From the NCBI GenBank assembly GCA_001632435.1, contig KV424034.1, forward strand, positions 4,871-68,870: a stretch of 64,000 nucleotides of DNA, given 5' to 3'. The notes beneath the pieces were generated by a model, which did no database searches, had not been told where the DNA came from, and was given only the letters and a program-made list of their open reading frames with translations. The number at the start of each line of letters is the position of its first letter. Within the stretch, counting starts at the first letter, position 1. The translations under genes were made by a program, and so were the position numbers. Below, in pieces: positions 21,440-33,240 of this stretch. Origin of the DNA: Calocera cornea HHB12733. Lineage: Eukaryota > Basidiomycota > Dacrymycetes > Dacrymycetales > Dacrymycetaceae.

Positions 21440-22646
21440 CTAGAACATACCGAGCTCCTGGTAGCGCACCTTGCGCTTAGGATCGATGCTTTGCAACTTC
21501 TCGAGCATGGTATTACATTCATTCTTTAGAGTGCTAAGCTGTGAGTCGTCTGGGTCGGATCGTACTGCCATCAGCCGCTTGTAGTGTACCAAGCTCTCCA
21601 AGCACCACTTGCTATCGGGCTCGACAGTGAGGAGCTCCTCGATGCTTGCGATCTCTCGCTTCAGAACTGGCAGTTCGTTCCCGTTGCCGATCAGCCAGCG
21701 GTGGTACAGCCATGCACTCTGGTCGCCCGGGTCGGTGTATAGTGCTTGTTGTACCAGTTCAAATTCTGATCCGTGGTTAGCATGTCCCTTGAGATCGGTG
21801 AGCGGAGACGCCTCATGCGTACCGGCATCCTTGACCTTCCGCACTTCCTCTTCGGGCACGCCCTCCTCCCACAGAGTAGTATACACCTTTGACCGCTGAT
21901 GCCAAGCACTGAAGTTCGAGAAGCTCGCTTCGATCTTCTTCTTCGTATACGCCAGCTCGTCCAGCGGAGACCGTAGGCCAGGATCGGAAGCCAGGACGTA
22001 TCGGCGGTAGTTCCACGCATGGACTAGCATGACATGAGCGCCGATCGATATACGCCATGACAAATAGCGCACAGTTCCGAGCATCCGCATCCAGCATCCT
22101 CTCGACGATGAACAGTTCCCTCGCCCACACCTGCCGCTTCCAGGTCTGCTCGACCGGAGCGCCTTCTGGCCCAGGCGGGACCTTGGCGAGGCACCATCGC
22201 CTGTGATTCCAGATCCAGTACGTCTTCGGGTACTGCTTCAGAGCGCCGGTCGTAAATTTGAGCTCGGATTGAAGGAGGGAGAAAGTGCCTTCAGGCGAGA
22301 GATTGGGGAAGAGAGCGTTGAGGAGGATTAGCCGCCGATAGTTCCAGACGCTGCTGAGCTCCGGGTTGAGCCCGAGCAGCTTGGTCGTAAGGTCAAAGCA
22401 TTCTTGGGTGAACGTCGCGGCGCGTTTCTAATGCGAATATGTCGAAGTCGCATAGGTAAGAAGCGGGTCAGACCGACGTACCCGAGCGAGAACATCGTCT
22501 GTCAATTCCAAATAGGCCTGGAGCTTCGAGCGCTCCTTCTCGCGTCGTGCTGCCAGCACATCTGCAGTCTCCCTCGTTCGTTTTACACCGTGCTATTCAC
22601 TACGTCAGCGGACGTCAATCCCGGACCGGTGGCCACGTACAGACAT
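21440..22646 (-). CDS. BET4: Rab geranylgeranyltransferase alpha subunit
   Basis: Non-catalytic subunit of the enzyme that prenylates Rab GTPases. Four exons on the minus strand (22646-22641, 22592-22482, 22427-22073, 22023-21440) give 351 aa. The first coding exon is only ATGTCT, followed by HGVKRTRE, the conserved start of this family. Five PPTA-type repeats are visible with their W-x-x-R cores: SVWNYRRLIL, WIWNHRRWCL, HAWNYRRYVL, SAWHQRSKV and SAWLYHRWLI. The length equals that of the fungal enzyme without the extra LRR/Ig domains of animals. A fragment of its exon 3 sits inverted at 20150-20348. Confidence 0.92.
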
Positions 22647-22901
22647 GATCGGAGAATCAGAGTATCGAAGAGAGAAGATAGGGAAAGGCAGATGCCTCGG
22701 TCGCAGCCGCTGACCTGTGCACGTCTACGCATTAGGGTCTCGCGGTGATGGCGCCTCGTGTAGCCAGCCTTGACGCCCTACCACCGTCATGTGGCACAAC
22801 GGCAAGCTATAAAGATAGCCATGGCGATCTGGCAGGAACGTGCACGACAACCTGCTCTATACCCTCGCCGATATACCCTTGCCTTACTCCCTTAGACCCT
22901 C

Positions 22902-24513
22902 ATGGGAGCCCTGCCAGCATATGCACCCCTCGACGACTTCTACTGCGTTCCTTCCGAGTACGCAGAGGACCTCAGTCGCTACGGACCCGGCGGCTTCCAC
23001 CCCGTGCATTTAGGCGACCTGCTCTCGACCCTTCCTAATGGCACAGGACCACGGTATCGTGTTCTGCACAAGCTCGGCTTTGGAGGACAAGCGACCGTCT
23101 GGCTCGGGGAGGACTTGGCGACCGCGAAGTACATTCTTCTGCGTACACTGTCCAACTGAGCACCGACCTTACACAGCAAGCAGGGTGTAGCGCTCAAAAT
23201 CCTCAGCGCGTCATGCACCGGACGTGGGCTGGACAACGAGATCGGCATCTTAAACTGGCTCGCTCACAAGCATCGAGATGTGGCGCACCCAGGGTCGATG
23301 AGTATTGTCAGGCTGCTGGACTACTTCAAGCTTGTCGGACCAAATGGCGAGCACGACGTACTCGTTTTCAACCTGTGCTTTGCGATGAAAGATGTGGAGC
23401 TACGTTGGACACTGGAAACAAGGAAGCGGTTCGGCTTTCAGTTGGCGCAAGGTCTGGCATACCTGCATTCGCATGGTATTGCCCATGGCGGTGCGTCCCC
23501 GTACAGTGAGAAACGCTCCCTGGCTTACCGGTCACTAGATCTACATCGAGCGAACCTCGGTATCCACATTCGCGCACTCGAATCGATGTCTGCTGAACGT
23601 GTCCTGGCACATCTTATGCTTCGCCTGACGCCCATTATACCGCGCGATGCCGTCAAGTATCCGCCCGAGTCGTTGCCAAAATATACGGTCGATGCTCCGT
23701 TCGGCCTCGACCCGCATATGGCAAGCCAGTTAATCCCACTCATCGACGAGGGCGGGATGGAGGATCTGCATTTGCAAATCATGGACCTGGGCGAAGGTAC
23801 GAACCTTCTGCGTGTTGTCATAGCAGGTGCTTATGATGGCATAGCCTACCGAGACGGAGACCCGCGGCCGGATCCGAATATGCGCGCTCTCGTGGCTCTT
23901 TCCCCCGAGATCCTCCTCGGCGACTATCTCATGAGCGAAGTGGATTTTGCGTTTGGCGCACGGGCTGACGTTTGGGCTCTGGGCTGCACTGTCAGTCGCG
24001 TTACCTCTGTTGTTCACTTTGATGCTCACGATGTGACAGCTGTTTGAGCTCCTTCTATGTTCCCGCCCGTTCCCTGGTCGGGATAAGGATGAAGTCTGGT
24101 GCATGATGTGTGGCTTGGGCGAGGACACGATGCCCGAGCGCTGGCGGGGCCGTCATGTCCATCTCGACGCGTCCAGTACGTCCGCCCCTCGTCCCCTTCC
24201 ACCTTCCCGCGCTAATACTACGACAGCCGTCAAGTGCCTCATGGAAGAGAACACATGGACCCGCCTGCGATCTGACATTCTTGTGGACCCGATGCATAGA
24301 ATGCCAGAGACAGAGGTCGACCCCGCGCTCGCGCTGCTCAGGAGGATACTTGTGCTCGACCCACTGCTCAGGCCGCTGGCGGAGGATGTGGCGCGGGATC
24401 CGTGGTTGCTGCAGGGTGCGGACGGGAGGGATGCGCACGGTCGGGAGGGGAAGATCTTGGAGCCAATGCATGGGGCAAGGATGCTGAGGGAGAAGGCGGC
24501 TACGGTGTGGTAG
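22902..24513 (+). CDS. SRPK-like serine/threonine protein kinase
   Basis: Six exons (22902-23128, 23177-23490, 23539-23796, 23845-23990, 24040-24175, 24227-24513) give 455 aa. N-terminal GGFHPVHLGDLL precedes the glycine loop LGFGGQATVWLG (about 57-68), as in SRPK-type kinases. The VALK lysine follows in exon 2. The catalytic loop is HGDLHRAN (about 180) and the metal-binding motif DLGE (about 262, in place of DFG). The APE region appears as LSPEILLG and the subdomain IX as ADVWALGCTLFELL. HGD replaces the HTD of classical SRPKs. It belongs to the expanded basidiomycete SRPK-like group; its substrate is unknown. Confidence 0.85.
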
Positions 24514-24771
24514 CCTGGCCCGGTGCTGATAGATGAGTGTCTTCCGAATAGGGCATACAGCGATTTTTGTATTATGCTGCACCACGTAACTGATATGCAG
24601 GCTCGGATATGGTGGGCGGCGGCAGGATACTGTACTGCAGCCACCAACGGGAGGGAGATAAGAATTGATAATGCAAATGCGAGGTGTCTATAACTACATG
24701 AGGTATGTTTGAAGTGGAATAAAATACAGAATCCAAGGTCCAATCGCTCTACGCCGAGACAGAAGGAAATA

Positions 24772-27700
24772 TTACTCAACATCGTCGCTACTCAGAACCA
24801 GCTGAGGTGCGCTCGAGGTCCTGATAGGTACCTGCTGCCGTCGGCCAGGCGGAGCCGCGCGTACGCCGAGTCCCGGTGCGAGGCCGGCCATATATGCCGA
24901 TGTTGTCCGCGGCCGTTCATACGGTAAGCCAAGGCCGACGGAGGATGCCGAGCCGGGAGGTGAGATGACACCATACGGGGAGAACGCCGGGGGAGACAGA
25001 CGAGGCGAGGGGGCTGGGGATGGCATAGAGTGCCGCAGACCGAGATATGCAAGAGGATGCTCATGTGGCAGCAGTGGTGCGAGAGTTGGGAAACGCATTG
25101 TGTTCGATGCCGATCTGGGCTTGCCTTGTCCAGCCGCACCGGTCATAACAGCCCCGAATGTGGGAGATGGACTATTCGGGCGCGAAGGCAAGAACGCGCT
25201 CGTCCACCCCCATGGAGAAGGTGGTGGACGTGATGGGTCAGGGGCATTAGGAGGTTCTTCTGACAGACCCGCTGTCAATGCCTCTCCGGTCATCCACTCA
25301 TGAACCGCGCGCTTGATGATAGAAATGTCGTGCTCGAGGTCTTCCAGCTTCTGTTGAAAGTTGTGATAGACGTTGATACCACTTGGGTCTTGTCCAGCGA
25401 TGAAACCCTCAATTTCGCTATGCAGTCGAGAGTCGTCGCCCATTGGGGCGTTCATCATTAGCAATGTCTCAAATCCTTTCGCAATCCGTGCATCATCAAT
25501 AGCTCGGATCTCCAGGCTGACTCTGGTATCTTCCGTAATATCATCAAGGCGATTGACAGCAGTAGAGAGCAAGCTTGCTTGTTCGGCAACAGGACCGGGT
25601 GAAGTCGGTGACATCAGCTCATCCTTGAGCTCCGAAAGCGTATTGTGGCATGCCTTGAATGCCTGCTGGACGGCCTCGTATCGCGCGGCAGCGGCGGACA
25701 GACGATCCAAGAGCTCGTCTCTATAGACTTCCTCGGCAGTTTTGACGATCGCCTTCTCGGGCTCTTCCGGATCGGGTACTTGAAATCGAATCTTGGGCGG
25801 TGCGGTTATCGGCGTCGGATTCTCTATACCTTGCTCTGGTATGTCTGTAACGACGACCGGTACCACTTCAGGTACGCTGACTGCAGCTTCAGGTTCGATT
25901 GTCTTCTCCTTGGGATCCTCAGGAGGTAATTTCTCCCCGTTCGCAATGAGTTCGTCAAGCGCACCGTGCGAGACAGCGGTCGGTGTCTCTGAGAGGAGCG
26001 ATTCATCTGAAAGTGTCGGTACAGAAGGGGCAGGTGTCATCTCGCTCGACGAGGCAAGAGTATCTGTTGATACGGTCTCGGGAAGGGTTGTTGGCTCAGC
26101 CGAGCTTTCAAAATGCGTTGATTCGACAACGTGTTGCTCTAGGGGCGGAGCCGTGATAGGCCGTTCCAGTTCGGCAGGGGCCGCGTAGCTGACCGTGGCA
26201 TGACCTGGCAGCTCCAGGGTATTGGCGTCAACGGCAGCAGGAGATTTGACCGGATCTTCATCAGCTTTCGCATTACCATTCAGCTTGACACCAACCACCG
26301 GAGCGGGCGCTGGGGCTAGCGTCGTGGGCTCATGTTCGTCGAGGAGAGTAGTGCGCTCGTCCGCCTCTGGCTGTTCTTCTTCCTCTGGCGGAGGGGCGAT
26401 CGGCTTCCCATTCGTCTTCACCTCCTCCCTGATCACCTCATCTGCCCCATCGGCCTCTGCGACCTTCTTCTCCAAGGCCATCCTGCGGTCGGTCTCACGT
26501 TCGAGCTCTTCCACAAGGCTATTCACGGCCTGCTCGGCAGCGACGATGCGGGCGAGCGCCCCCGGTGGGATAGAGACAGCCGCAGCGGCTGCCTTGTATA
26601 CCTTCTCCTCGTGATCCGGGGTGGGACCGTCGACCTCCCACAGCAGATCCCGCAGTGAACCCATCAGCTTGTCGAGCAGCTTCGCCTGCGGTGCTCGCGG
26701 CTCCTCCGGCCCATGGCTAGGAAGCTTCTGCAGCTCTCTTGCCACACCCGCGAGTGTCCTCCTCAGCACACCAACCCACTTCTCCTCCCTCCCCACGAGG
26801 GCAAGGCGCAAGCTGACCTCCCGCCGCCGGCCCTGGGCATGGAATACCACATCTCGCGTGAGCTCGTCCAGGGCGGAACGAAGAGAGGCGGTCAGGCGCT
26901 GTTCGTTCTTGAGAGACTGTTGGGATTGAGAGAGCTGGAGTTGGAGCGTCTGCAGCGTTGCGGAGTGACGGGATTGGAGTGTCGAGATGGTCTTGTGGAG
27001 TGAATCGGTGGTAGATTGAGAGAATCGCCTGCATATCATGCCATCAGTTGTTATACAAATGTCATAGAGAAAATACGCACATATATCGCTCCACCAGTCC
27101 GGCAGCCGCCCGATCGTCTGCCTTTGCCATCTCAACAGCTGTCTCTGCCCTAGCCGCGCGCTCCCTGCTCTCCTCCATAGCCATCTTCGCCTTGCCGACC
27201 TCTGCATCCTTCGCTTCCAATGCCGAGAGCGCGTCGGCAAGCTTAGATTCGAGTCGCGTGGTGTGCGCCGAGGACTCGGAGAGGAGCTTGAGCAGCGAGC
27301 TGCGTACTTGCTCGTATGAGTAGGGCGTGGATGGGAGCTTTGCATCGAGCTCGGATGAAGCTGGATCTGAGAGTAGTTGATCCGGAACCTCCGGGAACAC
27401 TCCTATAGTGCCGACGATGTCGCCTGCGAGCTTCTCGAGTGCTTTCCTCTCCTCGTGCACGCGCTCCTCCCTCTCCACGAGCTCCCTCTCCCTCTCCTTC
27501 GTCGTTTTGCCCTTCCTCTTCAACCTCTCAAGCTCGCCTTCCAGCCTCTCTATTTGTTGTTGGAGCAGTAGCTGGTCGTCATCTTCTCTCATACTCATTT
27601 GTATGCGCTCCTGCAGCGCCCTTTCCGTCTCCTCGAGCCTTGCTGAGAGTCGGCGTAGGGCGAGCGTGAATTCGGCTGCTTGCCCATGCGGACCTTGGGT

Positions 27701-28017
27701 GGTCGGGGCGAGTGACTGCTCGCGTAAGACGGCAAGTTCCTCCTGCAGTCGTAGGTTGACGAGCTCGAGCTGCCGCAGCTTCGCGACAGCCACAGACGAT
27801 TCGAGTGAATGGTGCTGCAGCTGGATGGACGACGTATGGGATGCATTCTTCGTCCGCATCATCAGCAGTCATACAGGTATCCAGCAATGCGAGTGCGCAC
27901 TTGAAAATGAGCCAATGCGCTGCGCAGGCTCTGTAACTCAAGCGCGAGCGGGTGATCTGACGGGAGAGGCGAGGGAGGCACCGCCGTCATCTTCCGGTCC
28001 TTCTGACCCGCCGCCAT
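24772..28017 (-). CDS. large coiled-coil protein, unknown function
   Basis: Three exons on the minus strand (28017-27901, 27847-27081, 27028-24772) give 1046 aa starting MAAGQKDRKMTAVPPSP. Residues 40-470 are mostly coiled coil (LRLQEELAVLREQ, IERLEGELERLKRKG, RERELVEREERVHEER). A Pro/Glu/Thr/Ala-rich disordered middle follows (about 480-690). A second helical region runs about 700-880 (RDELLDRLSAAAARYE, LEDLEHDISIIKR), and the tail is Ser/Pro-rich. No catalytic domain is seen. The architecture suggests a scaffold or tether, but I cannot name an orthologue. Part of exon 2 is copied at 19070-20100. Confidence 0.75.
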
Positions 28018-28392
28018 CGCCTTTCGAGGTCCTTTCTCTCCAAAAATAAGGTGTTGGGATAGGTCAGAATGCGGCTCGTGTAGTTATAGTGGGTATATGA
28101 GGCGAATGGAGGAGGGCCGGCAGCAACGAGGCCCGGGAAGCACGGGAAGACCAGAACGCGAAAGCAGGAGCCCTGACACGACAGGTCGCGCTTGGCATTG
28201 TTTCGTCCCGTATTGGCCAATGTGCCAAGGATCGTGTAATGTAATAATTCCTTCTACTAGCGTGGGCGTCGTTACAACAGGCAAGTGTGTATATATGTAC
28301 GTGTTCATCTATGCGCATATCTGCATATCAGTCGTACGAGTATTCGCGCATAAGCATATTGTAGTCCAAAGGAAGAGATCAACTGGCGGCAC

Positions 28393-30225
28393 CTAGTGCA
28401 ATGCGAATACCAGAGCGAGCACCACAGCCATAACAATGAGGAAAGTGCTAATCGCAGCAGCAGCACGGCACCTTCCCTGCCAAACCTTCCACTCCTGCGC
28501 TTCTCCGAGTTCCGACTTTTGCGTGGTTGATGCAGCGGAGGCCACCGCTGAACGGGTGAAACAGCCCATCCACCAGAGCGGGAAGGCGAGAAACCCGAAG
28601 AGAAAGATCCTCTTCAGCCTCGCGCATTCCTTCTCTTCAGCGCTTTCTAGCGGCACTTGTTGCTTTTCGTAAAGTCGACTGTCCTCAACGGCCTCCAGAT
28701 CCGTCCGGAACTCCTTGTTCCTCAGTGTGCTCCTCCTATCGAGCCGGGATGAAGACCGCAGCGAGTCCCGCACTTCACTGAAGCTGAGCCGGCTGCCTGG
28801 ACGGCTGTGCATGCTGGTTCGGGATGCGCGACTTGTCCGACCTCCGGCAAGGCTTTGGGAGCTCGGTGGTCGGCTGCGGCGGACTTCGGCCATGCGCGGT
28901 TCGGCAGGAGTAAGAACCACCACCGGCCTTGGGGCGAGCACTTCCCGCATGCTGAGTCTGCGCGGTACACGTTCTTCTTGCCGAGACTGTTCCAGCGAGG
29001 GTCGGTTCCAGAACCCGGCGTAGCTCAGCTCTTGCGATGGTTGGCTGAGCACCTCGGACCGGGAGCGGGACATGGAGCTCCGAGGGAGGGACGAGCCGGA
29101 GGAGGCGAAGCTTGACCAGCTTGCGCGCTGCGCTGCGAATGTTGGACGTGGGGCAGCTGTTGGTGCAGGATAAGTGGGAAGCGTCGCGCTCCTGCTCACT
29201 CGCTCGTTTTCTCCCTGCGGAGGCACCGGGCTTGCGGGGAGCACGCCGATACTCGGCACTCCCGCGGGGAGCATGACGCCCAGGGGCACACTCACGCTCC
29301 TCCCTCCCGATCCACTGACCAGGCGCACAGTGGGTTTGCCACCAAACACCGCTGGCCCAGAGACGGACCTTGGGATGTTACCGGCCGAGGGTGGCTTCCC
29401 GAGCCCGTCTGGGCGGGCGTGGTCGGCTGAAGTCCTCGATGGGAGAGAGGGCGGCGCCGGGGCGGGAGAGGGGAAGAGGAAGTCGGCCCAGCGGGGGCGG
29501 GAGGGCGTGTCGGGCGCAAGGCGCACTTTGGCGGGGGACGGTGTTGCCGCCGTCGGAAGGGTTGCCGGGGGAGATGCGGGTCGGCTCTGCTGTGACTGTG
29601 CTCGTGCCGGTTGCGGCAGCATGAAGCCCGACCGACCCAAACTCAGGCGCACCATCTCCTCCGCAACCTCTTTTTGCCATCCAACCCCTGCTGCCTCTGC
29701 GTCCGGAATCTGGCCAAACTCGGACCCTACGGCGGCCCATGCGGAGAGTTCGGCGGAGTTGCGCCGGGCCGAGCGTGCGGAGAGCAAGGTCGCGTCCGCC
29801 GAGGTGACGCTGGCTGGCGGGCGGATACTAGAGATGCTGAGCGGACGGGCGCGGCTCGAGCGGGGGGTCGATGATGCCGCAGCTTTGCGGCGCGGGCGGA
29901 CGCCGGAGAAGCTGCTCGGCGGAGTATTTTGGGACAGGCGGTCGGGGAGACGGGATTTGCCGGCGGGCGAGCGAAGGGGATCGCCAGTACTGGATCGAGC
30001 GATAGGCGCATTTTCTTTGTCTTCTTCCACTGGTCCACCGAGCGCGTCGTTCGGGGAGGGCGGGGGAAGACCGAGGAAGTTGTACAGGCTGGACGAGTTG
30101 ATGTCGAGTGAGGGGAGAGAGAGCTCGCCGGATGCCTCTCCTCCGGGGCTGCGCGGGGAGGGTGGAGGAAGGGAAAACTGCGTGAGCCCTTCGGGGAGGG
30201 TGAGCTCGGCGGCAGTGGTGGCCAT
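28393..30225 (-). CDS. Ser/Pro-rich protein with two C-terminal membrane segments
   Basis: Single coding exon of 610 aa from the ATG at 30225 (MATTAAELTLPEGL). Most of the protein is disordered and Ser/Pro/Arg-rich, with many possible phosphorylation sites such as PPSPRSP and RSSLRRSS-like stretches. The C-terminal 70 residues hold two hydrophobic segments, LFGFLAFPLWWMGCF and STFLIVMAVVLALVFAL, separated by a charged loop. It is therefore probably a tail-anchored hairpin membrane protein facing the cytosol. No domain was recognised. It is divergent from CAB5 with 556 bp between the starts. Confidence 0.7.
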   Translation of the reverse strand: MATTAAELTLPEGLTQFSLPPPSPRSPGGEASGELSLPSLDINSSSLYNFLGLPPPSPNDALGGPVEEDKENAPIARSSTGDPLRSPAGKSRLPDRLSQNTPPSSFSGVRPRRKAAASSTPRSSRARPLSISSIRPPASVTSADATLLSARSARRNSAELSAWAAVGSEFGQIPDAEAAGVGWQKEVAEEMVRLSLGRSGFMLPQPARAQSQQSRPASPPATLPTAATPSPAKVRLAPDTPSRPRWADFLFPSPAPAPPSLPSRTSADHARPDGLGKPPSAGNIPRSVSGPAVFGGKPTVRLVSGSGGRSVSVPLGVMLPAGVPSIGVLPASPVPPQGENERVSRSATLPTYPAPTAAPRPTFAAQRASWSSFASSGSSLPRSSMSRSRSEVLSQPSQELSYAGFWNRPSLEQSRQEERVPRRLSMREVLAPRPVVVLTPAEPRMAEVRRSRPPSSQSLAGGRTSRASRTSMHSRPGSRLSFSEVRDSLRSSSRLDRRSTLRNKEFRTDLEAVEDSRLYEKQQVPLESAEEKECARLKRIFLFGFLAFPLWWMGCFTRSAVASAASTTQKSELGEAQEWKVWQGRCRAAAAISTFLIVMAVVLALVFALH

Positions 30226-30781
30226 CGGCCACAGGGATGGGGATGGAGCAACGAGGGAGTGAGAGGCTAGGACGCCCGCAGGCAAGATATGTACACCCAG
30301 AAGGAAGAGGAGCGCGTCCGACGCCCGCCAGCCGACACGCGCGACATGAATACGCGCCTCACTCGGTGTCGGAATGCGGCTGCAATGATCAGTTAATGTG
30401 GGAAAGGTAGGTTTGCAGCCGCACACGGACCCTGGACGCGTTCTGGCGTGTCGCCCATGTGACACATCGGCGTCGACAAAGACCAAGCTCACCCGGAGAC
30501 GCCGGTTCAAAGGCGTTTCTCACCCCGACCGGTACAGTACATGGGGCACCACATTCCGTTCGGCCGCTCTGACCGCGGCGACACGCCGATTTGCGCACTA
30601 TGCTAGTCTTGCTCGAACGATGCGGCTACGCGCGAAGCTCCGGGGAAGACGCGCGAAGACGCGTATCGTGCAATCAGTGGCTATGCCGGCATTGCTCGGC
30701 AGTACGGCTCCGGCCAGGGTCGACACGCATGATGCTTCCCCCGCCCTTGGCCGCTGCCAACCACCTGCTCTCTGAGCAACG
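30226..30781. promoter_or_regulatory. divergent intergenic region between the Ser/Pro-rich protein gene and CAB5
   Basis: It separates two divergent start codons and must hold both promoters. No specific element was recognised. Confidence 0.4.
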
Positions 30782-31637
30782 ATGCTCGTTGTCGGCCTTA
30801 CAGGCGGGATCGCTACGGGCAAGTCGACCGTCTCCTCGTTGCTCGCGCAGCACCAGATCCCGATCGTCGATGCCGATCTCCTTGCACGGCAGGTCGTGCA
30901 ACGTGGCACACCCGGCCTGAAGAAGATCGTTGCTGCGTTCGGTGGCCAAGTCCTTCTGCCCGATGGCGACCTGGACAGGAAGAAGCTGGGCGAGATCGTG
31001 TTCGGTGATCCGATCAAGCGGAAGGTGCTGGAACGGATTATCCATCCAGCGGTGAGGAGAGCGATGCTCTGGGAGGTGTGCAGGGCGTGGATGCGCGGCG
31101 AGCGGGTCGTCGTGCTGGATGTGCCGCTCTTGATCGAGGCCGGACTATACGCGTTTGTCGGAAGGGTAGTGGTCGTATATACGTGTGTATCTCTCTCAAC
31201 CCCGACGAGCAAGGGCCGGGAACTCATCTTCACGTAGGTCGAAACAGCTCCAAACTCGACGCCTAATCTCGCGAGATCACCTTACACCCCAACAAGCCCG
31301 GCAGCGCGTAGCGGCACAGAAACCGATGAAGGAGAAGCTGCAATACGCGGACTTTGTGATCGACAACTCCGGCCAGCTCCCGGAGCTGCAGCAGCAGGTT
31401 ACGCACCTAGTGCGGCAGTTGGACGACCTCGCCTCGCCGTTGCACAAGCTGTGCTGGTTCTTCCCGCCTTTCGGCCTTCTAGCCGCAGGGTGGTGCCTTC
31501 TCTGGCGGTGGGTGCAACGGACACGAGCGAAAGGCCGAAGGCGGCGGTGGCGTGGGCCAGCGCCGGAGGGAGAGCGGGATGAGATGGAGTTGGATGATAT
31601 CGCAGAGGAGCAAGAGATTATGCTGGAGGATGATTGA
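30782..31637 (+). CDS. CAB5: dephospho-CoA kinase with C-terminal membrane segment
   Basis: Catalyses the last step of coenzyme A synthesis: ATP-dependent 3'-phosphorylation of dephospho-CoA. Two exons (30782-31182, 31238-31637) give 266 aa. The P-loop GLTGGIATGKST is at 5-16, DADLLARQVV near 30, and the substrate-binding PLLIEAGLY near 113. The join VVVVYTSKQLQTRRLISRD restores the conserved CoaE segment. LTPQQARQRVAAQ and YADFVIDNSG follow. After the enzyme domain (about 200) comes an extension with a hydrophobic segment LCWFFPPFGLLAAGWCLLW and an acidic tail, suggesting membrane anchoring. Confidence 0.93.
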
Positions 31638-31797
31638 AGGGTGGAGTGACACGAGGGAGCAACCTGTATCTATTCACCTATACCCTCACGAATGAACCAT
31701 TCTTGTCTCAGTATGCGGTGGTAAATCCGGCGGCGTTCGGCCCGACTGGCCGGTCAGCTTGAAAGACGATGGCATTACAACGAAGGTATGCGGCCGA

Positions 31798-32949
31798 CTA
31801 TAACCCCTTGTCCGCCTCCTCCTTCTTCTTGTCCTCCGCAGACACCGGCGCACCGTTCACCTTCTTCTCATCGCTCTTCGGTGCCGGCTCGGCCGTCTCT
31901 CCAACCTCTTCCCGCTCCCATCCAGCGTTGCTGCCCTTGTTGTCAACCAGGTTGTGCAAGGCCACCACAGAGCGGACGAGTGACGAGAGGTAGACGACGA
32001 GCAACTCGTCGTTCGTCGTCGTCCGGAAACTGCGTGTGGTCGCGGGCTCTTCGAGGTCGGGAAGGAGGTTGAGTGCATCCTGGAGGGAGTAGAGAAGGGC
32101 GTGGTTGATCGGCTGCTCGCCCTTGGCGACCTGCTGCAGATAGCCTTGGATTTCGCCCAACCGGCTGCGAAGCCCACGCAAGCTTGCAAGTTGTTGCGTC
32201 AGCCGTGTAGTCAGTGTCGTCGTCGTGCTGTCCTTAATATCCCGAAGCAGGTGCTCGACGCCGATCTCCTCCGCCTCTTCCGCTTCGATCGCCGAAGGCA
32301 CATGGAGGAACGTCTTCACGGTCGCCGTGCCGTCGTCCTTGATCTCCTCCACCGCGAAGTAGCAGTCGGTGGGGATGCCGACCGTCTCTTGCCGCACGTC
32401 TACGATGACCATAATTGGGCGTGCGATGTACTTCTTGAAGAGGTCGTTGATCTCCTGGTCGGATGAGCGCAGCTTCGGCCCGGAGTGGTACCACCCGATC
32501 ATACGTTCCTTGGCTGGAGGGCTGATGAGTGCCCGTGCTCAATCATGCACGACAACAGATGCGTACCATTGACCTTCTTGAACATCCCAAACATGCCCTC
32601 GATGAAGTTGTGATCCAGAAACCACGTCTTTGGGTCCTTCTCATCCTCCTCGAACGGCACAGCAAACGAGTTCGCAACGTTGATCGTCTTCCCGTTGTCT
32701 TGCCCAAGCAGCACACCGACGACCCGCTTCTTCGTCCGTGCGGCAACACGAGAGTGGTGGTCGGTGACGGAGAGGAGGACGAGCGGGTGCACGACTTCAG
32801 CATGAGGTCAGACATAATGCACATATGATGGCGAGAAATGGTACGCACTGACTGTTGTGCCCGCCAAGGCGGTCATCTAAGAGGACAGTCAGCATCCGCA
32901 TCTGAAGCTGAGAAGACATGCGTGCCTGCTCCGTTGATGTTGCCGGCAT
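31798..32949 (-). CDS. RPN8: 26S proteasome lid subunit Rpn8 (MPN- domain)
   Basis: Four exons on the minus strand (32949-32926, 32876-32849, 32794-32567, 32513-31798) give 331 aa: MPATSTEQ, then MTALAGTTV, then [16 protein letters not shown]. The MPN domain (about 18-150) contains [26 protein letters not shown] and GWYHSGPKL. It lacks the JAMM metal site, as expected for Rpn8, the partner of the Rpn11 deubiquitinase. Helical C-terminal part: [20 protein letters not shown]. The first intron is modelled as GC-AG (CAG|GCACGC), because GT alternatives break the frame; translation could instead begin at the ATG at 32876. The tail is Lys/Glu-rich. It is head-to-head with the hydrolase gene at 33241. 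Confidence 0.92.
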
Positions 32950-33240
32950 GCTGATCTACTTTGGGGGTATGCGCGAGAGCAAAAGAGGACGAAAGGAGTT
33001 GCTGGAGAAGGGGGTCGTGCGAGGGAAAGCGGCGCGTGTATGCGCTGAGCTCAGGGAGCTCAAGCACTTGCGCGTCGCCTGCTTATGTGCTTACGTAAGT
33101 CCTCTGATGGTCGTTCTGTCGGCGTCCATGTGCTCCTCGTCATCTGCGGGTCCCTTCCGGGAACGGCATGCAGTCCGGCGAATGCGCACATATGTGGACC
33201 TAGTTTCCGTGCCAGCGCGTGTACACGGCCGAACGAGGCG
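32950..33240. promoter_or_regulatory. shared divergent promoter region, RPN8 and hydrolase
   Basis: Only 291 bp separates the two start codons, so the promoters must overlap. No named motif could be defended. Confidence 0.4.
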
